Of a DNA stretch of 64,000 nucleotides, positions 45,548 through 53,432 are shown one piece after another. Positions within the stretch are counted from its first letter, which is position 1. Each line of letters starts with the position of its first letter. The notes beneath the pieces are model-generated. The model was not told where the DNA came from. It saw only the letters and a program-made list of their open reading frames with translations, and ran no database searches. The position numbers were made by a program, and so were the translations under genes. The DNA comes from an uncultured Lachnospiraceae bacterium (GTDB lineage Bacteria; Bacillota; Clostridia; Lachnospirales; Lachnospiraceae), in contig CAJUHH010000013.1 in assembly GCA_910585965.1 (NCBI GenBank), forward strand, positions 41,254-105,253. The letters are read 5' to 3'.

Positions 45548-45617
45548 GTGGCATATCGTTAATAGTATATCACTGATAGTATATCATTGATAGTATATCA
45601 TTGATAACATATCAATA
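45548..45617. repeat. 14-bp tandem repeat, three to five units
   Basis: ATAGTATATCAcTG units occur at 45562-45575, 45576-45589 and 45590-45603, with the last two identical. Diverged units flank them at 45548-45561 and 45604-45617. The array lies directly upstream (minus strand) of the radical SAM gene and downstream of the SRP RNA. It could be a promoter/operator region or a simple-sequence expansion. Confidence 0.75.
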
Positions 45618-45630
45618 TATTTTCCATGTA

Positions 45631-45899
45631 AAATACCGTGCGTTCTGTGTTGAGCCGCATCAATATACGTTACCTTTACAGTTAACTCCGCCAGGCACCC
45701 TTGCGGCACATGGGAGATTCTGCTTAGTGCTGCTTTGTTCCCAACCTGACACGGTTCGCAGATTCCCATTGCGCAAGACCCAAACTTCAACGCCACTTAT
45801 AAAGGGCAGCTATACCAAATAAAAGCCCGCGACAGAACATCACCCCTACTAAAGCGGATTGTAGGTACAGGACACCGCTAACGCCCCGGCTGCACGGTG
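45631..45899 (-). ncRNA. ffs: Signal recognition particle RNA, large Bacillus type
   Basis: The minus strand shows the conserved SRP RNA S-domain GUCAGGUUGGGAACAAAGCA (about 45731-45750) with GGAA apical tetraloop, followed by GCACUAAG. The Alu domain at the 5' end is seen as GGCGUUAGCGGUGUCCUGUA and ACCUACAAUCCGCU. The late segment GUGCCGCAAGGGUGCCUGG and the terminal pairing CCGUGC / GCACGG close the molecule. The ~270-nt length and sequence closely resemble Bacillus subtilis scRNA. It scaffolds Ffh for co-translational membrane targeting. Its first ~22 nt overlap the 3' end of tadA. Confidence 0.93.
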
Positions 45900-46399
45900 G
45901 TTTTAGTATACTGGTTTTCACGGGAATTGTCAATGTTGTCTTTATTGCGCTGGCGGAGTTCTTTGAAGAAAGTGGTTATAATATTGCTGCATTCCGTTTC
46001 GAGTATGCCTCTCGTCACATGGACTTGATGGTTGAACTGGGGCATTTCCAATATATTAAGGATGGAACCCGCACAGCCGGCCTTGGGATTCATGCATCCG
46101 ATGATGACCTCAGGAATACGGGCCTGGACAATAGCGCCGGAACACATCTGGCATGGCTCCAGAGTGACATAGAGAGTGCAGTCTTCCAGCCGCCAGTCGC
46201 CGATTTTTTTGCTTGCTTTGTTGATGGCGGTTATTTCCGCATGGGAAAGGGTGTTTTTATCCGTATTGCGGCGGTTATAGCCCCTGCCTATGATTTTTCC
46301 CTCATGGACGATAACGCAGCCGATCGGGACTTCACCGAGCAGATATGCTTTTTTAGCCTGCTTTAGGGCTTCTTTCATATATTTTTCATGTATATCCAT
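45878..46399 (-). CDS. tadA: tRNA-specific adenosine deaminase
   Basis: This 173-residue zinc deaminase converts adenosine 34 to inosine in tRNA-Arg(ACG). The active-site histidine and glutamate are in LSHAEITAI (about residue 55), and the zinc cysteines in TLEPCQMCSGAI (about residue 85). FNHQVHVTRGILETECSNII completes the fold. The last ~20 residues (after FFKELRQRNKD) are encoded by the SRP RNA promoter and 5' end, so the C-terminal tail is probably dictated by that overlap. GAGGTAACA precedes the start. It diverges from the NrdG-like gene. Confidence 0.95.
   Translation of the reverse strand: MDIHEKYMKEALKQAKKAYLLGEVPIGCVIVHEGKIIGRGYNRRNTDKNTLSHAEITAINKASKKIGDWRLEDCTLYVTLEPCQMCSGAIVQARIPEVIIGCMNPKAGCAGSILNILEMPQFNHQVHVTRGILETECSNIITTFFKELRQRNKDNIDNSRENQYTKTTVQPGR
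45905..45933 (-). promoter_or_regulatory. SRP RNA promoter inside tadA
   Basis: On the minus strand TTGACA (45933-45928), a 17-bp spacer and TATACT (45910-45905), a near-consensus promoter. The predicted start is about 45898, matching the SRP RNA 5' end. The whole promoter lies within the last codons of tadA. Confidence 0.9.
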
Positions 46400-46492
46400 T
46401 GTTACCTCATTTCACTTTTGAAATATAGCGCCGATACAAGTATAATATATATTGCCGGAAAGGGCAAGGATACGGGAAAGGGTGATAGGACG

Positions 46493-47182
46493 ATGAGGAT
46501 ATGCGGATTGAATAAAACGACGCTTTTGGATTATCCGGGGCATGTGGCGGCGGCAGTTTTTCTTGGAGGCTGTAATTTCCGATGTCCCTTCTGCCAAAAT
46601 GGGGATTTGGTGCTGAGGCCGGAGAGCCAGGCGGCGGTCAGGGAGGAAGAGTTGTTTCCTTTTTTGGAAAAAAGAAAGGGCATTTTGTCAGGCGTATGCA
46701 TAACTGGCGGGGAACCGACGATGGAAAAGGATTTGGGGCGGTTGGCCGGAAGAATAAAGGAGATGGGGTATCTGGTCAAATTAGATACCAACGGCTCTCG
46801 GCCGGAAATCATAGAGGGATTGTTAAAAAACGGATGGGTGGATTATATTGCTATGGATATAAAGAACAGCATGGAGCGTTATGGGGAAACGGTCGGTTTA
46901 AGGAATCTGGATCCGGGAAGGATCCGGGAATCCATGAACTTGATTATGAAAAGCGGAATTGATTATGAATTCCGAACAACCATAGCAAAGGAATTGCACA
47001 GGAAAGAGGATATGGAGTCGATCGGAAGAGAAATAAAAGGTGCAAAGGCTTATTTCCTGCAAAGCTACCAGGAAAGCCCCGGAGTAATTATGCCTGGTTT
47101 CCATGCGTACAACAGGGCGGAGATGGAGGGGCTGGCGGCGGCGGTACGCCCTTTTGTACCCGATGTACAAGTCAGGGGCTAG
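46493..47182 (+). CDS. Anaerobic ribonucleotide reductase activating protein-like radical SAM enzyme
   Basis: A 229-residue radical SAM activase. The CxxxCxxC cluster motif is GGCNFRCPFCQN (about residues 25-36), with GVCITGGEPTM as the SAM-binding GGE motif and YLVKLDTNGSRPEII downstream. It matches the NrdG-type family often labelled anaerobic ribonucleoside-triphosphate reductase activating protein. No nrdD gene is present here, so the partner is unknown. The start is 46493, after AAAGGGTGAT; the longer frame to 46388 has no ribosome site. It overlaps the convergent gene by 4 bases. Confidence 0.9.
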   Translation: MRICGLNKTTLLDYPGHVAAAVFLGGCNFRCPFCQNGDLVLRPESQAAVREEELFPFLEKRKGILSGVCITGGEPTMEKDLGRLAGRIKEMGYLVKLDTNGSRPEIIEGLLKNGWVDYIAMDIKNSMERYGETVGLRNLDPGRIRESMNLIMKSGIDYEFRTTIAKELHRKEDMESIGREIKGAKAYFLQSYQESPGVIMPGFHAYNRAEMEGLAAAVRPFVPDVQVRG

Positions 47183-47652
47183 AAAAGAGAATAATATTTC
47201 CGGCGGATCCGTCTGGTAAATCCATAGTCGATAATGACCGGGCGGCCATGGATCAGCCCCCAGTTGACCGGGCGGCAGAGATCGGCGGGCAGCAGATTAT
47301 ATTTATGGGGAATATATTGGAAATTGCCGAGCTGGAATAGTTCCCGATTTGTTTTCACATGGAAATAACTGCGGATATCAGAAAAATCAGAGACCGGGTC
47401 GGCCTTTTCCATGATAAGATAACGGTTATCTGAAGAAATAAATAAAACTTTAGCGAAAAGATCAGAATCATCCATTTCGGAAATAACGGATTCTACTTGG
47501 TTTTGCGCATAGCCTTTGGCGTTGCGGGCAACTTTTAAGACGGCGCCGTTTCCCAAGTCATAAACTCTGCGCCCTGAACCGATACCGAGCGGGGGATAAG
47601 CCCCTTCGGAAAGATGGCTGATGATCAAAGATAGATCGGTGGTATCATTCAT
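47179..47652 (-). CDS. Mini protein-kinase-fold protein, unknown function
   Basis: A 157-residue soluble protein. IGSGRRVYDLGNGAVLKVAR (about residues 24-43) looks like a kinase glycine loop followed by the VLK lysine. FAKVLFISSDNRYLIMEKAD resembles the hinge of a kinase N-lobe. The C-terminal WGLIHGRPVIIDYGFTRR carries a DYG in place of DFG. The usual catalytic-loop HRD and the large C-lobe are missing, so it is a minimal or degenerate kinase-like fold, perhaps a nucleotide or antibiotic-kinase relative. The start is 47652 after AGGTGAT, rather than the longer frame from 47730. Confidence 0.7.
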   Translation of the reverse strand: MNDTTDLSLIISHLSEGAYPPLGIGSGRRVYDLGNGAVLKVARNAKGYAQNQVESVISEMDDSDLFAKVLFISSDNRYLIMEKADPVSDFSDIRSYFHVKTNRELFQLGNFQYIPHKYNLLPADLCRPVNWGLIHGRPVIIDYGFTRRIRRKYYSLF

Positions 47653-47819
47653 AAACATCACCTGAAATATTTGTAATATATTATCATTATATGGCAGGAA
47701 ATGGAGGAAGGTTCGTGGAGGATGGCGCAAAGGAAAAGGGAACGGTTATGCAGTCAATGGTAATTGATTTTTGGATTTCTGCGTCACGTTACTTTTTTCG
47801 TGCAAAATTTGGGCAAGTG

Positions 47820-47828
47820 TGCTATAAT
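47820..47828 (+). promoter_or_regulatory. Extended -10 promoter before small membrane peptide
   Basis: TG-C-TATAAT (47820-47828) is an extended -10 element without a good -35. It lies 74 bp before the ATG of the 38-codon gene. Confidence 0.55.
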
Positions 47829-47901
47829 ATAACAATCGGGTTATTTGACAGAGCAGGGAAGCAAGGGTATAAGAATAAAAGGGAAAAGAGGTAATAAAAT
47901 T

Positions 47902-48018
47902 ATGGAAATCTTGATTCTGGGCGGCGGTTTGCTTATTTGTATTATTGCAGTGATTATATCAGCGGTGACTTCTGTAGTATCTGCAGTGGCAGCCAGCGAG
48001 GATGAGGAAAATTTCTAA
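47902..48018 (+). CDS. Small single-span membrane protein (38 residues)
   Basis: A 38-codon frame with a good GAGGTAA ribosome site about eight bases before the ATG and an extended -10 promoter upstream. The sequence starts MEILILGGGLLICIIAVIIS, one membrane helix, and ends in the acidic tail ASEDEENF. Such a helix-plus-acidic-tail peptide could be a membrane regulator or a type I-like toxin, but nothing specific is recognised. No antisense RNA gene is evident. Confidence rests on the promoter, ribosome site and sensible hydrophobicity. Confidence 0.6.
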   Translation: MEILILGGGLLICIIAVIISAVTSVVSAVAASEDEENF

Positions 48019-48155
48019 ATTTAATATTATTTTAGATTTAGTTTATGAATGGTTATGAAATTTTATAGGTTTTTTCAAAACTAAACACATAACGGACACA
48101 TTTATCATTTATTATTAACTCAGATAGTTGAAGAACTCACTATTTAAAACTCACT

Positions 48156-48237
48156 ATCTCCCCCCTCATAAGAAAATAAAGAAAAAAGCTCCGTTTAAGC
48201 GGGGCTTTTTTCTTTATTTTCTTATGAGGGGGGAGAT
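48156..48237. repeat. 38-bp near-perfect hairpin with terminator core
   Basis: Arms 48156-48193 and 48200-48237 are complementary over 38 bp with one G-T pair, around a 6-nt loop. The inner part (AAAAAAGCTCCG ... CGGGGCTTTTTT) is a bidirectional terminator; the outer arms (ATCTCCCCCCTCATAAG) go far beyond what termination needs. It lies in the 299-bp gap between the small membrane peptide and mazE; the rest of that gap, apart from the operator and promoter, shows nothing recognisable. Confidence 0.85.
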
Positions 48238-48251
48238 GTAAGAACGCAAAA

Positions 48252-48301
48252 TTGGAATGGATATTTTTTAATATATAGTATATACTAAGTATATACTATA
48301 T
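48252..48301 (+). promoter_or_regulatory. mazEF promoter and palindromic operator
   Basis: TTGGAA (48252-48257), a 16-bp spacer and TATAGT (48274-48279) form a promoter. Its -10 lies inside the perfect palindrome ATATAGTATATACT-A-AGTATATACTATAT arms (48273-48286 and 48288-48301). MazE/AbrB-type antitoxins repress their own operon by binding such sites, so this is the expected autoregulatory operator. Confidence 0.8.
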
Positions 48302-48317
48302 GGCAGGGAGGTTTTGC

Positions 48318-48560
48318 ATGCAGGCACAAGTAAAAGAATGGGGAAACAGTCAGGGAATCAGATTGTCAAAAGAAATTTTAAAAAGCGCAGGAATTGCATT
48401 AAATGAGGTTTTAGATGTCACAGTATCCAATGGTGTCATTACTTTAGCAAAACCATTTCGCCATAAAACATTGGAAGAAAGAGCTTCGGAATTTGACGGG
48501 GAATTAATGCTTGACGGCGAGTATGATTGGGGCGAACCCGTCGGAAGAGAGGTATGGTAA
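48318..48560 (+). CDS. mazE: MazE-type antitoxin (AbrB fold)
   Basis: An 80-residue protein. The N-terminal swapped-hairpin AbrB/MazE domain is VKEWGNSQGIRLSKEILKSA (about residues 5-24), followed by NEVLDVTVSNGVITLAKP. The acidic C-terminal tail (EFDGELMLDGEYDWGEP) resembles the MazE segment that wraps MazF. The start is 48318, six bases after AGGGAGG. It overlaps mazF by one base (TAATG). It neutralises the toxin and probably binds the palindrome upstream. Confidence 0.92.
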   Translation: MQAQVKEWGNSQGIRLSKEILKSAGIALNEVLDVTVSNGVITLAKPFRHKTLEERASEFDGELMLDGEYDWGEPVGREVW

Positions 48561-48862
48561 TGGAACACTTGCATCAGGGGGATATTTTGAAAATAGAGAA
48601 AATGAAACATCCGGTATTAGTTGCCAGTAAAGATTTTTTTAATGCCAGTGGCGAAATAATAGGATGCCCTATTATTCATAATTCCAGGCAGGGGCCTCTT
48701 CATATATGGATGTCTACGGAAAATACAGAAGGATATATTCATTGCGAAAAGCTTACATTGCTGGATTTATCCGTGCGTGGTTATAAAAAGGCAGATAGAC
48801 TGCCAATTTCCGAAATGATGAATGTATCTGATGCTATTCAAGGTATTTTTGAATATATTTGA
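48560..48862 (+). CDS. mazF: MazF/PemK-type endoribonuclease toxin
   Basis: A 100-residue toxin of the MazF/PemK family. The fold is recognised from HQGDILKIEKMKHPVLVASK, the conserved EIIGCPIIHNS segment and the C-terminal EKLTLLDLSVRGYKKADRLP. Family members cleave single-stranded mRNA at short motifs. The usual arginine-rich active site is degenerate (VLVASKDFF instead of PVLVVQ with R), so activity may be altered. Start by TAATG coupling with mazE. The next gene begins 33 bp downstream, possibly in the same transcript. Confidence 0.87.
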   Translation: MEHLHQGDILKIEKMKHPVLVASKDFFNASGEIIGCPIIHNSRQGPLHIWMSTENTEGYIHCEKLTLLDLSVRGYKKADRLPISEMMNVSDAIQGIFEYI

Positions 48863-48894
48863 TGATATACACGCCTGGAATGAGGAGAATGCTT

Positions 48895-50514
48895 ATGGAA
48901 AATCTCAGTCTTTTGTACCCGGAAGGATATGGTGAAGCCAGGAGGGCTTCCCACAGAATGAAAAATTATGATTTTGTCGAAGCGCTGCAATTAGAATCTC
49001 TTATTGTCCTCGTAAAGGACGGCTACCGGGGAATGACGAATTTGAAGCTTCAGGATTTTTTTTCGACGGATGAGGAAGTGCTGCGGTACCGGCTGGATAT
49101 CGTGGAGGACATATTAAAAAACAGAGAGTGGTATGATGTGTTCTGCAAAGCCGTTCCGGCGATCCAGAACGTATCGGATATGCGTCGGTCGATGAACGGG
49201 GAATTTTCAGTGGAATCTGCGCTGGGATCCATTCGGTTTCTGGAAATGTATATCGAACTCGTGGATCTGTTTGCGGAAAATACCCTTTTCCTGGAAACGC
49301 ATTCCGAAGGGCTCCGCGCTTTGCAGAGCAAAGTAAGGGAAGTGGCGGAGGGAGAGGAATACCGTAACCTGAAAAAAGAACTGGCTAAGGAAGAAACAAA
49401 TTTCGGGCTGGTGAAGAGCATAACGCTTGGGGTGAACCTGGATGAGACGCTGCATGTGCAGGAAGCGGGAATTGTTTCGGTCAATATGGAAAAATTCCGC
49501 CCCGGAACGGTGATGGACAGACTGTTGAAAAAAACGGGCAAAGAAAGCATGTCTTATATGACACCGCTGTTTTCCATTAACAAAGGGCTGCATATAGGGG
49601 ATGCGAAGGCGGTGGAGATTTCCACGCGTTCGGCGCTGAATACAATTTTCGCCCGAACGATCAGAAGCTTCGGGCCTGCGGTGCAAAAGTATTTTTCTTT
49701 GAATACATCATGGCTGGTGCAGATCCTGGATGATATCCGTTTTCTGACAGCCGGTGCAAAGTTTATACTGGATATGGAAGAAAAGGGATTTTTCTTTTGC
49801 AAACCAGAGGTTGCGCCCATGGATGAAAAAAGATGCAACCTGACGGAGGTTTATAATCCGGTATTGGCTGTCAAAGAAGTAGAAAAAACGGTAGTTTCCA
49901 ATTCTTTTTCCTATGATGAAAAGGGAAGGTTCTATCTAGTGACAGGGCCGAACCATGGAGGAAAATCTATTTTTGCATATTCGGTCGGGATGGCTCAGGC
50001 TCTGTTCCAGCTGGGGCTGTTTGTGCCGGCGCGGGCGGCGCGGATCAGCCCGGCGACAGGGATATTCACTCATTTCCCGGTATCGGATGAGAACAACTAT
50101 GGAAAAGGGCGGCTGGAAAGCGAGTGCGCTAGGCTGGGAAAAATCATGGAAGTATTGGAGGATACGGATATCCTTCTGATGGATGAGTCTTTCGCCAGCA
50201 CAAGCGGAATGGAGGCCGGATATATTGCTTCGGAAGTGTTATGCAATATCGGAGTAATCGGATGCGGCGGTATTTTTGTCACCCACATCCATGACCTGAC
50301 ACAGAAGCTGGAAGAATATAACGGCTATCCGGGAAACAGGGGAAAGATCGATAATCTGGTGGCGCAGATGGAGGATAAGGAGGGCGGCATCCGAAGCTAC
50401 AAGGTGGAGCGGACAACGCCGGACGGACTGAGCTATGCAAAGGATATTGCCGCGAGATATGGACTGCTGTGCAGATTGCCCGGTTATGCGGATCATGATA
50501 AAATAGAAGAATAG
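48895..50514 (+). CDS. MutS-like ATPase without mismatch-recognition domains
   Basis: A 539-residue protein with the MutS lever/clamp region (about residues 30-330) and the ABC-type ATPase domain. Walker A is GPNHGGKS (about residue 352), Walker B ILLMDESFASTS (about residue 425), and the switch histidine is in THIHDL. It lacks MutS domains I and II and the C-terminal nuclease (Smr) of MutS2. Such MutS-related proteins are unassigned; they are unlikely to recognise mismatches. The start is 48895, seven bases after GAGGAG, rather than the TTG or ATG at 48859-48862. Followed by a VWA/MoxR pair. Confidence 0.88.
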   Translation: MENLSLLYPEGYGEARRASHRMKNYDFVEALQLESLIVLVKDGYRGMTNLKLQDFFSTDEEVLRYRLDIVEDILKNREWYDVFCKAVPAIQNVSDMRRSMNGEFSVESALGSIRFLEMYIELVDLFAENTLFLETHSEGLRALQSKVREVAEGEEYRNLKKELAKEETNFGLVKSITLGVNLDETLHVQEAGIVSVNMEKFRPGTVMDRLLKKTGKESMSYMTPLFSINKGLHIGDAKAVEISTRSALNTIFARTIRSFGPAVQKYFSLNTSWLVQILDDIRFLTAGAKFILDMEEKGFFFCKPEVAPMDEKRCNLTEVYNPVLAVKEVEKTVVSNSFSYDEKGRFYLVTGPNHGGKSIFAYSVGMAQALFQLGLFVPARAARISPATGIFTHFPVSDENNYGKGRLESECARLGKIMEVLEDTDILLMDESFASTSGMEAGYIASEVLCNIGVIGCGGIFVTHIHDLTQKLEEYNGYPGNRGKIDNLVAQMEDKEGGIRSYKVERTTPDGLSYAKDIAARYGLLCRLPGYADHDKIEE

Positions 50515-50544
50515 AAAAAGGGAAAGTTTGAAGGGGCATAAAGG

Positions 50545-51891
50545 ATGGCAGGAGAGATAGCGCTGGGAGAAGAAGAGCAGACGCGGCGGCAGGAAAGGAT
50601 CAAAGGGCTGGCCAGTCAGGTGATGCAGCTGGCACGGGACAGTATCGTAGTGAATATGCGTTTTCTGGATGCGGCCTTGTCCCGGTTGGAAGCGGAAGCG
50701 CGCAGCGGGCTGGGAGGAGCCGCGTCGGATGGCGATAAATTATATTACGATCCGGCCTGGCTGTTGAAAAAATACAAAAAGGAATCAGGATATCCGATTC
50801 GGCTGTATCTTCATGTATTGCTACATTATGTGTTTTCCCATAGCTACCATTATGGGGAAAAGGAATCGGAGCTATGGGACTTGGCGGCGGATGCCGCCGT
50901 GGAAAATGTCATATTAGAAATGGGGCTTCCGATGGGAGGGCTGGAAGAGGATGCGGAGGCCAAAAACAAGCTGCATTACCTGAAAGAAGATGCGGGGGCC
51001 TTGACGGCAGAAAGGATATACCGTTATTTAAAAAATAATACACTGACGCCGGGGGAAAAAGGACAGTGGCAGCGGTTGTTTGACAGGGATGCCCATATAT
51101 ATTGGCAGGAACAGGAAAAGCTGGAAATCACGCTGGAGCAGTGGAAAAAGATCAGCGAGAGGATAAAGGCGGATGTCAAGTCCTTTTCCAAAGATAAGAA
51201 TTCATCGGAAAGCATGGAAAAGAATCTGGCGGAGGCGACAAGGGACAGATATGATTATGGGGAACTGCTGCGCCGGTTTACTGTTATGGGAGAAGACCTG
51301 CGGGTGAACGATGAGGAGTTTGATTATATTTATTATACTTACGGATTGTCCCAGTATGGGGATATGCCGCTGATTGAACCTTTGGAATATAAGGATGCCA
51401 AAAAGGTGAAGGAGTTTGTCATTGCTGTCGATACTTCGGCTTCTTGCAGGGGAGAGACCGTTAAAGAATTCATCAGGAAAACATATTCCATTTTGAAGGG
51501 AACGGAGAATTTTTTCCAGAAAATCAATGTGCATATCATACAATGCGACAGCGATGTCAGAAATGACACGAAGATCACCTGCCAGGAGGATTTTGACCGG
51601 TTTTTGAAGGAAGGAAAAATAAAAGGTTTTGGTTCCACGGATTTTCGCCCGGTATTTGATTATGTGGATAAACTGGCAGAAGAAGGGGAATTTGAAAACT
51701 TAAAAGGATTGATTTATTTTACCGACGGATATGGGGTATACCCTGCGCGGATGCCGGGCTACGATACGATTTTTGCATTTTTGGATGACAGCGATGAACG
51801 GCCGGAGGTTCCGCCATGGGCGATTCCAGTCGTGCTGAATGAAGATGAAATAGAAGGGATGGCTGCCGGAGGGCAGGAAGATGGAAAATGA
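50545..51891 (+). CDS. DUF2201 VWA-like protein (predicted metallopeptidase fold)
   Basis: A 448-residue protein of the DUF2201/COG3864 type. The N-terminal zincin-like region shows HVLLHYVFSH (about residues 89-98) where HExxH would be expected, so the catalytic glutamate seems lost. The C-terminal VWA-like domain carries the MIDAS-type segment FVIAVDTSASCRGETVKEF (about residues 293-311) and GFGSTDFRPVFDYV. It overlaps the following MoxR ATPase gene by 4 bases; such pairs act as ATPase plus metal-dependent adaptor, as in RavA-ViaA. The target is unknown. Confidence 0.87.
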   Translation: MAGEIALGEEEQTRRQERIKGLASQVMQLARDSIVVNMRFLDAALSRLEAEARSGLGGAASDGDKLYYDPAWLLKKYKKESGYPIRLYLHVLLHYVFSHSYHYGEKESELWDLAADAAVENVILEMGLPMGGLEEDAEAKNKLHYLKEDAGALTAERIYRYLKNNTLTPGEKGQWQRLFDRDAHIYWQEQEKLEITLEQWKKISERIKADVKSFSKDKNSSESMEKNLAEATRDRYDYGELLRRFTVMGEDLRVNDEEFDYIYYTYGLSQYGDMPLIEPLEYKDAKKVKEFVIAVDTSASCRGETVKEFIRKTYSILKGTENFFQKINVHIIQCDSDVRNDTKITCQEDFDRFLKEGKIKGFGSTDFRPVFDYVDKLAEEGEFENLKGLIYFTDGYGVYPARMPGYDTIFAFLDDSDERPEVPPWAIPVVLNEDEIEGMAAGGQEDGK

Positions 51892-53405
51892 ATATAAAAC
51901 AGGCGAAAGAGCATATCAAAAATACGGTGAAATTATACTTAAAAAAGGATGAGTTTGGAGAATATAGGATTCCCGTAGTGCGCCAGAGGCCAGTTTTTCT
52001 GCTGGGAGCGCCGGGGGTAGGAAAAACGGCGGTTATGGAACAGATCGCCCAGGAGCTGGGAATTGCGCTGGTTTCTTACTCTATGACCCACCATACAAGA
52101 CAGTCGGCGCTGGGGCTGCCCTTTATCGAAGAAAAAGAATACGGGGAGGAAAGCTACCGGGTATCGGAATATACGATGAGTGAGATCATCGCGTCGATTT
52201 ACGACGTGATGGAGAAAAGCGGCATAAAAGAGGGTATTTTATTTTTGGACGAAATTAACTGCGTGTCCGAGACGCTGGCGCCGTCCATGCTGCAATTTCT
52301 CCAGTATAAAGTGTTCGGCAGACATAGAGTGCCGGAGGGGTGGGTAATTGTCACCGCAGGAAATCCGCCGGAGTATAATAAGTCGGTAAGGGAATTCGAC
52401 ATAGTGACGATGGACAGGCTGAAAGTTCTGGACGTGGAAGCGGAATACGGCGTATGGAAGGAGTATGCGCAGGAGAAGGGGATCCATAACGTGATCACAA
52501 GCTATCTGGAGCTGAAAAAAGAGCATTTTTACCGAATAGAGACTACGGTAAAGGGGCGTTCTTATGTAACGGCGAGGGGATGGGAGGACCTGTCCCAGAT
52601 TCTCTATCTGTATGAAGAAGAAGGGCTTGCGGCAGATGAGGTTTTGATTGGGCAATATTTGCGGAACGAGCGGATCGTCAAAGAGTTTGCCGCTTATTAT
52701 GACTTGTATTATAAATATAAAAAGAATTACCATGTGGAAGAGATTTTAAACGGAAATGCGTCGGAAGAAGTTGACACCAGGGCAAAAGCAGCGCCTTTTG
52801 ACGAAAGGCTGTCACTGCTTGGCATGCTGTTTGATATCATGCTTGGCGAGACAAGGCAGGGAGTGGAGGGGGCTGATTATCTGAATGACCTGATGCCCTT
52901 ATTAAAAGGACTGAAAAATTTGGTGGAAAAGGAATCGGATCTCACTTTGCTGGCAGACATGCTGGACAGACAAGTGGAGGCAAAGAAAAGAGCGTCCGAT
53001 TCCCTGCGGCTGGCGAATGCTTTATCCGAGGGGGACAAGAGGAAACACAGAAGGACGATCCGTTTTCTGGAGGAGGCCAAAAAGGAGTTGTATGTCGGAG
53101 ATGCAGGAACGGCGGAAGAAGCTTTTTCTTATATAAAGAAGAAATTTGACATCCAGGTCAGGGAAATGAAAGAAGAGGTTGCAGAAACGAAAGAACGGCT
53201 TCATCGGTTATTTGAATTTGTAAAGGAAGCCTTTGGGGAAGAAAATGAGATGCTGATTTTGGTGACGGAACTGACGGTAAATATTTTCAGCGCCCGTTTT
53301 ATCGGCATGTTCGGCAGCGAGGACTACCAAAAATATAATGGAAAACTGCGGTTGTCGGGACGCCAGGAGGATCTGCGCCGCGAGATCGAAAGGCTGGAGC
53401 TGTAA
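51888..53405 (+). CDS. MoxR-type AAA+ ATPase
   Basis: A 505-residue AAA+ ATPase. Walker A is GAPGVGKTA (K46), Walker B GILFLDEINCV (about residue 125), and the sensor region is WVIVTAGNPPEYNKSVREFD with a following arginine (DRLKV). The C-terminal ~200 residues are helical with coiled coils (FLEEAKKELYVGDAGTAEEA; VREMKEEVAETKERLHRLFE). Translationally coupled to the VWA gene (ATGA). MoxR-VWA pairs remodel or mature other protein complexes; clients here might be the LRR protein or the MutS-like ATPase, which is inference from proximity. Confidence 0.92.
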   Translation: MNIKQAKEHIKNTVKLYLKKDEFGEYRIPVVRQRPVFLLGAPGVGKTAVMEQIAQELGIALVSYSMTHHTRQSALGLPFIEEKEYGEESYRVSEYTMSEIIASIYDVMEKSGIKEGILFLDEINCVSETLAPSMLQFLQYKVFGRHRVPEGWVIVTAGNPPEYNKSVREFDIVTMDRLKVLDVEAEYGVWKEYAQEKGIHNVITSYLELKKEHFYRIETTVKGRSYVTARGWEDLSQILYLYEEEGLAADEVLIGQYLRNERIVKEFAAYYDLYYKYKKNYHVEEILNGNASEEVDTRAKAAPFDERLSLLGMLFDIMLGETRQGVEGADYLNDLMPLLKGLKNLVEKESDLTLLADMLDRQVEAKKRASDSLRLANALSEGDKRKHRRTIRFLEEAKKELYVGDAGTAEEAFSYIKKKFDIQVREMKEEVAETKERLHRLFEFVKEAFGEENEMLILVTELTVNIFSARFIGMFGSEDYQKYNGKLRLSGRQEDLRREIERLEL

Positions 53406-53432
53406 AGTTAGGGCCGCGCAGAAACGGGGTGG

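Noticed and set aside
45601..45822. 73-residue plus-strand frame over the SRP RNA
   Set aside because: The region is explained by the minus-strand SRP RNA with its conserved S and Alu domains.
48300..48317. mazE start at the upstream ATG overlapping the operator
   Set aside because: That ATG lies at the edge of the palindrome without a ribosome site, whereas the ATG at 48318 has AGGGAGG at proper spacing.
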